Shown here piece after piece: positions 41,000 through 52,003 of a stretch of DNA of 64,000 nt. The stretch is from Hermatobates lingyangjiaoensis (lineage: Eukaryota > Arthropoda > Insecta > Hemiptera > Hermatobatidae). The notes beneath the pieces are model-generated. The model was not told the origin of the DNA, did no database searches, and saw nothing but the letters and a program-made list of their open reading frames with translations. The number at the start of each line of letters is the position of its first letter. The stretch's first letter is position 1. The stretch is from the NCBI GenBank assembly GCA_026182355.1, contig JAPFBL010000034.1, positions 124,001-188,000 on the forward strand, given 5' to 3'. Both the position numbers and the translations under genes were made by a program.

Positions 41000-41510
41000 C
41001 CAATTTGCTTTTTAAAGCGAGTACTTCGAAATATCGAAGTGAGTTCTGTAGTGACTTTCTGTGTTCTTTACTATTTGTTTAAGTTTCTGTATATATATAA
41101 TTAAAAGAAACGGTCCAGCGGACTTTTTTAAATAAAATAAATTCAAAACGAAGGAAACACACAGAAAGATACAGACATAACACATCGATATTTCGACCAT
41201 CGTCGTCATCAGGAGGTGTGAAGAACGAAGAGTCCTGCCTTCCTGCGGGACTCTTCGCTCTTCACACCTCCTGATGACGACGATGGTCGAAATATCGATG
41301 TGAGTTATGTCTGTGTCTTTCTGTGTGTTTCCTTCGTTTTGAATTTATTTTATATATATATATATATACAACACACAGAGAAAGAGACACTCTTTCAATA
41401 AACTAAGTGCCTCTTTCTCTGTGTGTTGCTTTCCTTCGTTTTTGAACTGATTTGCGTCGTTTGGATCGTTTTTTCGAATTTTAAGTGAAATATATATATA
41501 TATATATATA
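41000..41510. repeat. three (TA)n-separated hammerhead units
   Basis: 41000-41090 is a family B2 fragment. 41100-41352 is a family B inverted pair with + core at 41263-41304 (CTGATGA, CGAC...GTCG, GAAATATC, GATGTG). 41370-41490 is a centre-deleted family C2 pair. The mariner at 41511 is inserted at the next TA tract. Confidence 0.7.
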
Positions 41511-42446
41511 CGAGGTGTGTAAATAAAGTAGTGAGACTGATTTTTTTTAAATTTTCTATTCAAATATAATTACAATGTGATATTGTCACCTTCAAAATAG
41601 TTCCCTTCGGAAGCCACACAGCGCTGGAGACGGTCCTTCCAATCATTGTAGCATTGCTGGAACTCGGATTCTGGAATGGCCTTCAGCTGGTCGGTTACAG
41701 CAGTTTGTATGTTTTGTAGTGTCCCGAAATGAGTTCCCTTGAGGTGATTTTTCAATCTCGGGAAGAGGAAAAAGTCACAAGGACTCAAGTCTGGTGAATA
41801 AGGAGGCTGAGGAGCAACAGGAATGTTTTTACTGGCCAAAAACTCGTTTATTGAGATGGCAGTGTGACAGGGCGCGTTGTCGTGATGCAACACCCACTTG
41901 TCTTTGATGTTTGGCCGCACACGAAGGACTCTTTTTCGAAGTCGAACGGAGGTGTGATTCAAATTCAACTGTTCCCCGATCATTCTGACTGTCAAGCGTC
42001 GATCTGAACGCACAAGGTTCCGTACTCTGTTGACATTTTCATCGGTGTTTGCACTTAAAGGCCTTCCGCTTCGTGGTTCATCTTCAATCGACTCTCTTCC
42101 TTCTGAAAATTCCTTAAACCACCGAAAAACCTGTGCCCTTGATAAAACACGTTCTCCATAGGCCTCCTGAAGTTTTTCAAAAGTTTTGGTTGCATTATGT
42201 CCAAGTCTGAAGCAAAATTTTATTGCACACCGCTGCTCAACTTTGAGGTCACTCATTTTTAAAACGCTCAAGAAAAAACCATTTCACGAAAACCAACGCT
42301 ACGGACAAACAAATGACTGTGGCGAGTTCAGATTCATACTGGAGGCGCATCACACGTGCACCTGACGCTACTCAAGGCCACGCGTCTCCAGCGTTGCCAG
42401 ATCGAAAGCGACGTTGCCAGTCTCACTACTTTATTTACACACGTCG
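41511..42446 (-). mobile_element. mariner element, internally deleted
   Basis: The 936-bp element is flanked by TA on both sides. The ends are inverted over about 29 bp (CGAGGTGTGTAAATAAAGTA at the left; the same sequence with C for G at position 4 on the other strand at the right). It carries one transposase-derived ORF with the central part removed. It is inserted in the (TA)n flank of a hammerhead unit. Confidence 0.9.
41570..42256 (-). CDS. mariner transposase with in-frame central deletion
   Basis: 228 codons from ATG at 42256; the open frame starts five codons earlier at a TTG. The N-terminal two helix-turn-helix domains are intact (MSDLKVEQRCAIKFCFRLGH, and after the linker RSGRPLS the second domain to LNLNHTSV). 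The protein then jumps directly to RVRPNIKDKWVLHHDNAPC. The segment with the first catalytic Asp is missing; the second (HHDNAPCH) and third (YSPDLSPCDFFLF) Asp blocks of the DD34D triad remain. Usual length is about 345 residues. It cannot transpose but might still bind inverted repeats or dimerise. That the frame is open after a deletion of about 110 codons is notable. Confidence 0.85.
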   Translation of the reverse strand: MSDLKVEQRCAIKFCFRLGHNATKTFEKLQEAYGERVLSRAQVFRWFKEFSEGRESIEDEPRSGRPLSANTDENVNRVRNLVRSDRRLTVRMIGEQLNLNHTSVRLRKRVLRVRPNIKDKWVLHHDNAPCHTAISINEFLASKNIPVAPQPPYSPDLSPCDFFLFPRLKNHLKGTHFGTLQNIQTAVTDQLKAIPESEFQQCYNDWKDRLQRCVASEGNYFEGDNITL

Positions 42447-42799
42447 TATATATATAATGTAATGTAATTCTAAGTTCTCTTTGATTATATATACATTTTA
42501 GAGATTTGAAGATGAACTATAAGTGTTCGAAATACTTTGTTCTTTTAGAACATTTTTATGTGAAAACACATCATTTAATTTTCGAAAATGTGAAACGCTT
42601 TAATTGCTTTTCTTTTTGTTAAAATTATTAGCACGTTTACTTTTGTTCTGTGTTTTAAAAGTTTGCTTTTTTATATTGGATAACATATTTAAATTAATGA
42701 AATAATGACAATAATTATTTTTTTAGTTCATTTATTAAAATTGGTAGATTTATAATAAAAATGCTAGATGTTAACTTGAAAGCTAAGCTTAGTTTTTCT

Positions 42800-43145
42800 G
42801 TCTAGGTCCTAAACTATTCCTGAATGAATGAATATGTCTTTATTGAGGACCTTATATCCAATGTATACAAGACTGGGGTAGCCGTACTGAGAGCACTGGG
42901 TGCTCCCCTCCAGGCTTTTTCCCCTTCATTCAAGCTATTCCTTGGATTTGGAATAATTTATTGATGCCAGACTAGCTTGCAATCGCTTTTGCAGACTTGC
43001 CCCCCACTCCTTGTTGGTCTGTAGTATGGCTATACAGAAGAGAGCAGTTGTAACTGCATAATTTCTTTTTTTTTTCAGATGTTTGCTGCGGAGGAGCCTT
43101 TTCATTTGACCCTTACCATCAGATGTCTTACTTTTAATCAATCAA
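42800..43145 (-). pseudogene. probable LINE 3' end remnant
   Basis: GC-richer than its flanks. On the - strand a Lys-rich frame (about 43141-42935) ends before a segment finishing CAATAAAGACATATTC and (ATTC)n, i.e. a polyadenylation-like signal and short tandem tail typical of some LINE/SINE 3' ends. No diagnostic protein motif is visible. Confidence 0.35.
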
Positions 43146-43149
43146 ATTA

Positions 43150-43965
43150 TCCTTGTTTTCTCAATGTGATCAAACTTAATTTTATTCCGTCCTAATAAAA
43201 TATATATCAAACTGTGATTAAACTTTATAAAAGAAGTATTTTTTATTTAAGCCGTAAACATAATGGAATTTATTTTGTTATAACAAATTTATTTTAGCAT
43301 TACACTAATACTATAATGGCCTTGAGTGGTGTGCCTATCAAGTAACTAAAAGTGTTTTTTTTTATGAATACCATAGAATATGTGAAGCAATTATAATGAT
43401 TAAATATCAATGGCATTAAAATTCTTATCTTTGCCATAAATCGTTGATTTTCTCATTTATCTTTAGATTAGTAGTGATTTCTGTTGATATTTTCTTATAC
43501 TTCTATTAACTTGTGTGTTATGCAATTAGTTTGAGAAGTTAAGTTTTTAATGTATGAATGAAAATGAGTAGGCAATATGAAATTATCTTTGAAAAATAAT
43601 TCCTCCCTACTTATAAAACATTCCTTTCAAATCAGTCTTAACCATTCTACATTAACTCTAAACAATAACAGAACTAATTTATTTCCTACATTTAAAGTAT
43701 ATAGATGTTATGGTGCTTTTTATAAATGAATGTGTGTTCATATTCTTGGATATTAGTATTAAAGCATGAAATATATGTAATTTAAATAAAATTATTTATT
43801 CTCAATAAGGTATTTTTGTACACGAACAGATAAAAATTTACACAATTTTCGTTATTTTAGATGTATATTAATATAATTTATATATTATAACTTGATTTTT
43901 TGAACATCAAAAATGTATTGTGGAATATGATTATTTAAGGATTTGTTAATCTTAGCTTATATATA
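43150..43965. other. AT-rich stretch, nothing recognised
   Basis: No exon, repeat or structural element could be supported here. Confidence 0.4.
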
Positions 43966-43969
43966 TATA

Positions 43970-44430
43970 TAATTCGCGCTCCGTTCTTCGACGTGGGAGA
44001 TCTCTCTCACTTCGTCCTCTCTTCTAGTCTACTCCTGATGACGAACAACAGTTCGAAATATTGAATTCTGTAAGTGTTCTCTTTATTCTTTTTTCTGTGT
44101 CGTGCTTTGTGTAATTTAAAGTCTCATATATATATATATATATACGAGTTCGAGATTAACAAAGTAGGGAACCACCTTACAGACTCAAATTTTCGGGTAA
44201 TCCGTCTTCAGGAGAAAAGAGAATGGGAGACCAAACACGTTGTAGACGCAACGGCAAGTAACCAACTCGGCAAACATATATATATATATATATATATTGA
44301 GTTTGCTTCTTAACGCGAGTACTTCGCACTTCTTCCCGATGACGACGGATGTCGAAATATCGAAGTGAGTTCTGCACTACCTTTCTGTGTTCTTTCATAT
44401 GTGTTAAAGTTTATATATATATATATATAT
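43970..44430. repeat. (TA)n-separated hammerhead units of three families
   Basis: 43972-44122 is family A (core at about 44030-44070, CTGATGA at 44035-44041). 44145-44278 is a family C2 half unit on -. 44300-44415 is a family B2 half unit on + (CCGATGACGACGGATGTCG). Three unrelated families side by side at one microsatellite suggest repeated insertion into (TA)n. Confidence 0.65.
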
Positions 44431-44434
44431 ATAT

Positions 44435-44760
44435 ATCAATGATCAAACCACAATATGAAATGGGAAAACAAGACTAAGATCTTTCAACCATAACAAGCGG
44501 TCTTCGTCACAGTCAAAAACCCAACTGATACACTAGATGCAAAAAACATCTGGTGAGTGGTTGAGAAGAGGGGAGGAAAGAGTGGTATTTTAAAAGGGTG
44601 AAAGCGTAAGAGAGGACAAATGCCCAGAAAGGGATGTTTGGGGAAACAAATGAGTACAGTAACAAAGAGTAAAAAACTATCCGCTAGCTGTCAACCGTCT
44701 TAAATTATTTCATATTGTGGTTTAATCATTGATTGTTATTTCACGTGTTTATGTGATATA
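44435..44760 (-). repeat. extended family D repeat
   Basis: This copy includes the family D arm plus about 180 bp (CACTAGATGCAAAAAACATC onward) that is shared with 21183-21440 inside the PLE-like element and, more weakly, with 37340-37620. It links the short D repeats to a longer parent element. Confidence 0.6.
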
Positions 44761-44771
44761 TTTATGTGATA

Positions 44772-46864
44772 CTAGCAAACGTACCTGTCTTTGACGGAAT
44801 CAAAAATTCTATTATACTTGGTATTCCAAAATATCAATTATAGTATTATACTAATACTACAATTAGAAGTTATAGAATAGTAGAAAATACCATTATTAGT
44901 ACAGTGCTAAACAAATGCCTCTGTATACAAAGATTAGATTTTAAGTTAGACATACACAAATCTACAATCAATGTTTCAGCTTTATATGTCTTATGGTAGC
45001 AATATTTTGTGGACAAACCGACAGACAGAAATTATTCTAAGGGTACATGTTGCTACTCTGAAGTATGAAACGTAAAGAAAACTTGAAATGAGTTAGTTCT
45101 AATTAACGTGCTCCCAGTCAAAAGCCAGCACGCAAGCCACTGGGCTACTCTGGTTCCATACCTTACTTTATTACCAGTGTTTATATTACGCAAATATTAT
45201 ATTAAAAAAAATATTTTTGTTGTATTTATTTATAATACATTTGCACTACTGTTATCGGCGAGCAAGCAAGCTACTGGCTACCCTGGCTAGATCCCTTACT
45301 TTATTACCATTTCTTATATTATCCACATTTTAAATTCAAAAAAATATTTGTTTGTTACATTTATTTATAATACATTTGCACTACTGTCATCGGCGATCAC
45401 GCAAGCCACTGGGCTACTCTGGTCCCATACCTTACATTATTACCAGTGTATTTATTAAGCAAATATTAAATTAAAAAAAGTTTATAGTTATATATAATAC
45501 ATAGCAAACGTACCCGTCTTTGACGGAATCAGAAGTATCGTCATTTTTGGTTTCCAAAATGTCATTAGAAATTATAGAACAGTAGAAAATACCATTATTA
45601 CTACAGTGTTAAACAAATGCCTCTAAATACACTACATTAGCTATCTGTCCTTCAGGTTCATGGTAGAAGAAAGAGTTGAAACCTCTGACCCTTGAGCAAG
45701 TAAACTACATTTGACCATGTGAGAAAAACTTGGTTTCGCTACCTTGTATTCCTGCGTTAGATGAAGTCTCCCTTTGCGACTTAGTTAATGTCATTGCGAA
45801 ATAGACTCTGACCGGACTTTGCAATCATTTCAACGTAAACAGACAGTGGCTCGGAATCAATGGTATGTGTGGTATACACACAGACTCCCCAATACCACAT
45901 CCAGTCATTATGTCCGCCTCTATGGCATTATTATCTGTGTAGAGCACGAACTCAGAGTCGTGTCCCGTTGCACAGTTTTGGGGCACTCACGTTTCGTAAC
46001 ATGAAATTTGTTACTGCTACTAAATTGCAGCATGATTGGTTCTCCTACTTTAAGTTTTTACTCATGAGCAGGCAGTCCAGGACAAATAAATTCAGAGTCA
46101 AGAAATTCAATTAGATAATGAACTGCTTCTTCATCACTAATCCAATCTCTTTACTGACTTCTAAGGTTTTTCCTCGGTATGATATAGCGTAAGAACTTGT
46201 TTGTTGATTTTTCCTGCCTGTTCGTATTAAGAGTTGAGAATTGCTGGTTTACAAAACTATTTATTCGTAATAGATAGTACATTCTCAACTCTGGGAAACA
46301 CTTTTTCAAAGATGTCAAATACGCAATATATTCATATGCTCCAATGAAATTAAAATCAACTAACAATACCTACTTGCTTCACCTGTGTATTTTCAAAACA
46401 AACTTGTCTGTGAAGTTAGGAAAATACAGCTAAAAGCCCCATAACTTCGCTTCTGTACTGAATTAATAATCTATTTAGAACCCATATTTTAAGTTAGGCA
46501 TACACAAATCCAGTGTCAATGTTTCAGCTCGCTATGTCTTATGGTGGCTGAGTTTACTTGTGACAAACGTTTTTGCTTTAAACGTCCATAACTTCACTTC
46601 TACGTTGAATTTCCAATCAATTCAGAGCGTATATTTTAAGATGGACCTACACAAATCTACTGTAAAAGTTTCAGCTTTATATGTCTTATGGTAGCTGAGT
46701 TTACCTGTGACAAAGTTTTGCGGACAAACAGACAAACCGACAAACTGACAGAAATTTTTCTAAGGGTGGATTCGGTTTCTCCAATATATGAAACGTAAAG
46801 AAAACTTGAAATGAGTCAGTTCTAAGCAATGTACAGACAAAATCATTATTTTATTTATATAGAT
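44772..46864 (-). mobile_element. Helitron-like non-autonomous element(s), minus strand
   Basis: On the - strand the right boundary begins TCTATATAAATAAAATAATG, a Helitron-style 5' end. The left boundary ends GGTACGTTTGCTAG followed by T, a Helitron-style CTAG end. A second, slightly mutated 3' end lies at about 45500, so a shorter relative (44772-45103 plus the satellite) abuts a longer one (45500-46864). A duplicated block of about 160 bp lies at 46440-46600 and 46600-46760. No Rep or helicase coding sequence is visible. Confidence 0.5.
45104..45490 (+). repeat. three tandem copies of a unit of about 135 bp
   Basis: Each unit contains CGCAAGCCACTGGGCTACTC (or a variant), CATACCTTACTTTATTACC, an AT-rich segment and CATTTGCACTACTGT(T/C)ATCGGCG. 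Copies start near 45130, 45261 and 45397. Confidence 0.75.
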
Positions 46865-47040
46865 ATATATCTGGGTTACTCGCCGTTGCGTCTACCACGT
46901 GCTTGGTCTCCCTCTCTCTTTTCTCCTGAAGACGGTTTGTAAGTGTGTTTCTTTACTCTGTGTGTTACTCTTCGATTTTGAACTCTTATTGTGTCCAGTT
47001 TGGATCGTCTTTCCGTTTATTGAGTATATATATATATATA
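46865..47040 (+). repeat. family C2 hammerhead repeat, core deleted
   Basis: It reads TTTTCTCCTGAAGACGG and then jumps to TTTGTAAGTG, so GAAAATTTGAG is lost. It is bounded by (TA)n on the right. Confidence 0.55.
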
Positions 47041-47043
47041 TAT

Positions 47044-47397
47044 CATGATTTGTTTTCTTGACCCAATATTTATATGATGTAATTTTTTGAGGGCTGAGGT
47101 CCAATGATTTTCCAAAGTAATCAAATAGTGATCTCTATACTTATGAAATAATTGTAAGAGCAAAAGAATAATTATAACATTCTTATGTCAATATATATAA
47201 AAAATAATCCATAGTCGAAATAACCGATTTATCAATAAATTCCTCTTAGTTACTGTACATATTAAAATATAATAAATAACCAAATAGTAGTGCTAATTGT
47301 AAAACAATCATGTTGTAGCCCTGAAGATGACATAAATATATGTCGAAACGTCGGCAAAAGGACTAGTTAAAAATCATTGGACCTCAACCTCAAAAAT

Positions 47398-47402
<5 letters not shown>
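47044..47402. repeat. inverted-ended element with hammerhead core, family F
   Basis: The end ATGTAATTTTTTGAGG with GGTCCAATGATTTT at 47075-47115 is mirrored at 47365-47400. The + core at 47315-47357 is GCC, CUGAAGA, helix II GACAU/AUGUC, GAA, A-CG-U, C, GGC, with helix I GCC/GGC and cleavage triplet GUC. The left arm has lost its core. It immediately precedes the PLE at 47521 across long (TA)n tracts. Confidence 0.65.
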
Positions 47403-47445
<43 letters not shown>

Positions 47446-47520
47446 ATATAACAGATTCAATAATATATCGACCGTTTGATATATATATATATATCATATA
47501 TATATATATATATATATATA

Positions 47521-48707
47521 TCCCACCTAATTTTCACAAGAAGTTGGTCACCCTGCTCCGTTCCTATTCCAATTCAGAGGGTCTCACTGATGAAGACCTT
47601 AAGCTCCTTATCCCCAATACTCCCCGATGTCCCATATTCTACATCCTCCCCAAAATACACAAACCTTATCACATGCCCGACAATCCACCTACTGGAAGAC
47701 CTATTGTTTCATCCTATAAATGTCTTACTGAAAGGATTTCAGCCTTCGTAGACTCAGTTCTACAACCTTTAGTAAGACTCCAACCCTCCTACTGTAAAGA
47801 CTCATTCCACTTTCTGGAACTCCTCAAAAACCTATCCCTTCCTGCATCCACCCCCCATCCCATTCTCCTAGTGACGATGGACGTGACCTCGCTTTACACC
47901 GTTATCAAACACGATGAGGGCTTAGAATCCTTACGACACTTCCTCACTTCCAGACCTCTCCCCCATTTACCCTCGACTGACTTTATAATCTCCCTAACTG
48001 ACTTTGTCCTCAAACATAATTCCTTCCGTTTCAAAGATGACTTCTACCTGCAAGTCAGAGGAACTGCCATGGGAACCAGGATGGCTCCCTCTTTCGCGAA
48101 TCTTTTTATGGCACATTTAGAAAATAGTTTCCTTCACTCTTACCACTTGCTCCCCTTATTTTACACCCGTTTCATTGACGATATATTTTTCATCTGGCCC
48201 CACGGTAGTTCCGAACTTGACTCCTTCCTTCTGAATTTTAGAACTTTCTGCACTTCTGTTTCTTATACCCACAACGTTTCAGCCACCTCTATGACCTTTC
48301 TTGGCATCGACATTACCCTCCAGGGCAACAACCTCATTACCTCCGTTCACTCTAAACCCTCAAACCCACACCAGTACCTCCACTTTAATAGTTGTCACCC
48401 TCCCCACATAAAGAAATCTATCCCCAGATCCTTATCCATCCGAATCCACCGTATTTGCAACCGACTCCAGCAGAAGAACCTGCACCTCAACTCCCTCAGA
48501 ACCAAGTTCCTGGAGCGTGGTTATCCGCCATCGTTACTGGAAAGAAGACTGATCCCTGCGAATTTATCCGTCAACCCTCCTTCCGTCTCCACTTCCCCGG
48601 TGAATGAGTCTCCCCTCCTTGTTACTACCTTCTTCCCCGGTATACACAAACTCAAACGCATTATCAAAGATCTGTTCCCCATCCTATCCTCTTCTCCTTC
48701 CACGTAA
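47521..48707 (+). CDS. PLE reverse transcriptase, 5'-truncated
   Basis: An open frame runs from the (TA)n at 47520 to TAA at 48705-48707 (about 394 codons; no ATG at the left because the element is truncated there). Visible RT blocks are FYILPKIHKP, TMDVTSLYTVI, RGTAMGTRMAPSFANLF, the catalytic FIDDIFFIW and FLGIDITL. This matches PLE-type RTs, related to telomerase reverse transcriptase. GC content and C-rich codons differ sharply from the AT-rich surroundings, indicating recent arrival. The endonuclease follows in another frame from 48604; a single frameshift near 48700 would join them. Confidence 0.85.
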
Positions 48708-49236
48708 AACTATTTTCCCCAGCCAACCCCGCCTCTCATATAGACGTTCCCCCAACCTTGGCAACCTCTTTTCCCACAGAGACTTTACGTCCAGGCGCGT
48801 CAACCACCCGTCTGTGGGCGCTAAGAGTTGCGAAAGGCGGGGGTGCCTGACCTGTCCGCTTCTCAACCCCCTTTCACACTTCACTCCATCTTCCCATAAC
48901 CAGTCCTTCCCTGTTGCTAAGGACTGCTCATGTACATCCAAAAATTGTGTTTACAAATTGGACTGTACTCGTTGTGATGCGTTCTACGTAGGACTGTCCT
49001 CTAACAAGCTCAGCCTCCGTATGAACGGTCATAGAGCATCCGTTAACAACAACTCCAATTTACCTGTCGCCATACACGCCAAATCCCACGGTCTGTCTTT
49101 TAACGACTGCTTCAGTGTGCAGATTCTGCGTCAGATTCCCCCTGGTGATAATACCGTGACCCTTAGAGCCTCTGAGGAGGCTCACATCTGGTTGCTCGGG
49201 GCGCGCAGTGCACCTGGACTTAACCTTAAAAGATAA
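48604..49236 (+). CDS. PLE GIY-YIG endonuclease domain
   Basis: The useful part begins about 48710, in a frame different from the RT. Motifs in order: YRRSPNLGNLF, the CCHH-like lead RRGCLTC, CSCTSKNCVYKLDC, FYVGLSSNKLSLRMNGHR (GIY-YIG core and catalytic Arg) and ASEEAHIWLLGARSAPG (catalytic Glu) before TAA at 49234-49236. The domain nicks target DNA to prime reverse transcription. Residues needed for catalysis look intact; only the frame junction with the RT is broken. A pyrimidine-rich 3' region and then a hammerhead at 49745-49790 follow. Confidence 0.85.
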   Translation: MSLPSLLLPSSPVYTNSNALSKICSPSYPLLLPRKTIFPSQPRLSYRRSPNLGNLFSHRDFTSRRVNHPSVGAKSCERRGCLTCPLLNPLSHFTPSSHNQSFPVAKDCSCTSKNCVYKLDCTRCDAFYVGLSSNKLSLRMNGHRASVNNNSNLPVAIHAKSHGLSFNDCFSVQILRQIPPGDNTVTLRASEEAHIWLLGARSAPGLNLKR

Positions 49237-49659
49237 TTTTTTTGTACATTTTTTTCATTTTTTTTTTGTACTTTTTTCCAGTATTCTTTATTCTCTAGTA
49301 CTTATTTCTTTTTTCCTCTTTCGTATTTTTGTGTATATCTATTTTGTCTTCTTCACTTACTACTAGTTTGTTTTATCCTATTTTATTTTTCTAAATTCTT
49401 ATTCTTAACTAGTTTCCCATACTTACCCTTTTATTCAGTCTCCATCTTTTATTTACTAAAACAACCAATGCAAGTTTTTTGTATTGTATTTATTTTTATT
49501 TATTTATTTATTTTTTCTTCTTTTCTCTATCATTATTTTTGTTTCTTATAGTTTGTTTTTATCTTATATTGTTTATAATTTTTCACCTACTTATAGTTTT
49601 ACCCAACCAGTACTGCTTATCTGAGCTTCTGTTTATATCTTCTCCTAATTTTATACTTT

Positions 49660-49832
49660 AAGACCGGGTACGGTTGACAGCACTGGCGGTTGCCGGGTTG
49701 GTTACTTGCCGTTGCGCCTACAACGTGCTTGGTCTCCCATTCTCTTTTCTCCTGAAGACGGATTACCCGAAAATTTGAGTCTGTAAGTGTGTTTCCCTAC
49801 TTTGTGTGTTGCTCTTTGTTAATCTCGAACTC

Positions 49833-49835
<3 letters not shown>
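49660..49835 (+). repeat. PLE 3' terminal segment with hammerhead, family C2
   Basis: It directly follows the T-rich 3' region of the PLE. The core at 49745-49790 is CUC, CUGAAGA, helix II CGG-containing hairpin closing on CCG, GAA, A-AU-U, U, GAG. It ends at a (TA)n of about 42 bp. It places the otherwise anonymous C2 repeat at the end of a recognisable PLE. Confidence 0.7.
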
Positions 49836-49877
<42 letters not shown>

Positions 49878-49881
<4 letters not shown>

Positions 49882-50210
49882 CTTAATTAAACGAAACACG
49901 GTCCAAACTGGACACAATACGAGTTCAAAATTCAAGAAGAGTAACACATAGAGTAAGGAAAAACACTTACAGACTCAAATTTTCGGGTAATCCGTCTTCA
50001 AGAGAAAAGAGAAATGGAGATCAAGCACGTTGTAGACGCAAGGGTTACTTGCCGTTACGTCTACAACGTGCTTGGTCTCTCTTTCCCTTTTCTCCTTCTC
50101 CTGAAGACGGATTACCCGAAAATTTGAGTCTGTAAGTGTGTTTCCTACTCTGTGTGTTACTCTTCTTGAACTTTGAACTCGTATATATATATATGTATAT
50201 ATATATATAT
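49878..50210. repeat. inverted pair of hammerhead repeats, family C2
   Basis: The arms are homologous to 49660-49835 and mirrored around about 50045. The + core is at 50094-50132 and the - core at about 49965-50005. (TA)n lies on both sides. It is immediately downstream of the PLE end, so one locus shows PLE, solo terminus and inverted pair side by side. Confidence 0.75.
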
Positions 50211-50214
50211 AATT

Positions 50215-50460
50215 AAAATAAGCAGTGACACAACAAAGACTCACTTTTCAATATTTCGACCGTAATGGCGGTCGTCCTCAGGAGTAGAAGTGAATTGACG
50301 GAGGGACGGACAGTCAACTAAAGAACTCACTGGGTGAGGGCTAAAGCAGTGCTGCCGCAAAGGAGACAAATAAAAAAGGAACTAAGAAGTCGAGAGCAAA
50401 GAGAAAAAAAAAATTGTTTTTGAAAAGTCTGGCAGTCACCACTCGTCTCTCTCAGTAAGT
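50215..50460 (-). repeat. hammerhead repeat, family I
   Basis: The - core at 50245-50284 is CUGAGGA, helix II GACCG/CGGUC, GAA, A-UA-U, U, GAAAAGTGAG. About 150 bp of GC-richer sequence with a GGACGGACAG-type motif follows. Confidence 0.55.
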
Positions 50461-51160
50461 ATTACATGCACTTAACCATCAAGTAAAATGTTTACAATTC
50501 AGGTTTGACATATAAAGTAATTTTCATGGTATAAAGTTACTTACTAATTTGTATCACCTCTGTACTTAAAACATATACAAGAGCACACTGGATAGGTTAC
50601 CAAGTGGAAACGGTATGTTTCTTATTATTCCCATGGTCTGATAAAACGGGTTAGTTTGTAATTTAGTTTTAAATTATGCTTCTCACCGATCTTTTACTGA
50701 TTAAAAGAATTCTTTGGTTAAAGAACGACTAGCAGTTCTTCTTCAGGTTTGTTCCCAGGCCAGAATGCTTTGCTGCTGGAATTCAAGATCGATACTTGAT
50801 TTTGTAGGAATCTGGTAAGAGAGACTTTTAGTATTATCTGGCTTACCTCTTTTGCCAGTAAGTCATATTGTAGAATTCAAAATCCCGGCGCACATTAAGA
50901 TCCTTGGGAACAGCCTCAAGATACTTTCCTGCTCAAAGTCAGAATTTTGGGTCTTAATTGTTGAATCTCTTTATTAATTGTCAATACAATTTTTTGGTTA
51001 GAAGTTATAAATTGAGAGGGCAGTTAAAGTTTTGTAATTGTATAAGAAAAGCGAATAAGCATGCATCATCAAAAGCACCCTTAAAATCAAGCAACATTGG
51101 GAGTGCGATTTGCTGACTGCTTAACATACTCTCAACATAGTCATTTACTAACAGCAAAGT
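50461..51160. other. no gene recognised
   Basis: Moderately AT-rich sequence. A faint hammerhead-like trace (CTTCTTCAGGTTTG) occurs near 50740; nothing else could be supported. Confidence 0.4.
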
Positions 51161-51168
51161 ATCTACAG

Positions 51169-51561
51169 CAGCGTTTTCCAAACTGGGAGGTGCGGACTAG
51201 TCTAAAGGGAGCCGCGAAAATTAGTCACAGTGAACAATTTTTCAAATTACTGCTTAAGTTTTCTATGTAAAAAAATTATTTTCTGCCTTTGCTGCAATAT
51301 AATCCAAATATCGAGCTCGTATAGGTTTAGAAAAAAAAAAGGCTACGAGTAGCTATATCGTCACAAACACCAAGATTTGATAAACTTTATGTTAATACAC
51401 ACAAAATAATAAAATATCGTTTTCCATTAGTTTGTATGAATAAATTTTATAAGAGTAAACATTTTTGTGTTTTTATTTTATAAAATCTTCAGAGGGGGGG
51501 GGGACCAAATGATTAAATATTTTTAAGGGAGGCATAGTAACATCAAGTTTGGAAACCACTG
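51169..51561. mobile_element. hAT-type MITE with perfect 8-bp target duplication
   Basis: ATCTACAG at 51161-51168 and 51562-51569. The ends CAGCGTTTTCCAAAC and CAGTGGTTTCCAAAC (other strand) are inverted with two differences. 393 bp, non-coding; contains a G9-type run near the right end. Confidence 0.85.
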
Positions 51562-52003
51562 ATCTACAGACCTCGCAGAGCAATGAAGTCCACCTGTCTA
51601 CCACTAACCATATCGTTTCCAAGTGGTGTATATTTCTATTTATGACCTTGCCGCGGATAAACAGCAAGTTTATTAGACAGTATTTATCATCAGTTTTAGA
51701 ACTTTCTTTTCCTAGTTTTACTATAGAAATAATAAACTATTTCCGTAACTCTGGTATTCTGATTCAAGCATTTCTTATATATTGGAGTATTTTACAAAAT
51801 ATTTGATGAAAAATTGTTTGATTGTAACCATCGTTTCCGGGGATTTTCTTAAGCTTCAATGATTCAATTATTTTTTTTTAATTCCTATAAATGAGATAGG
51901 TAAATCGTTGGCACCAGAGGTCGAACTCTCTGTAGTTTGGTGCCCCTAATCTGGCTATTTGAGTTGCCATACTCAGCATCATCGAGAGGAATACTGTCTA
52001 ACA

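Noticed and set aside
45819..46114. Two overlapping ORFs in the Helitron-like element
   Set aside because: No Rep, helicase or other recognisable motif, and both are short for the base composition of this segment.
47476..47751. ORF starting in (TA)n before the PLE
   Set aside because: Ile-Tyr repeats are microsatellite translation; the remainder is out of frame with the RT.
48392..48607. Overlapping + frame inside the PLE reverse transcriptase
   Set aside because: Pro-rich shadow frame of the GC-rich RT coding sequence, with no motif of its own.
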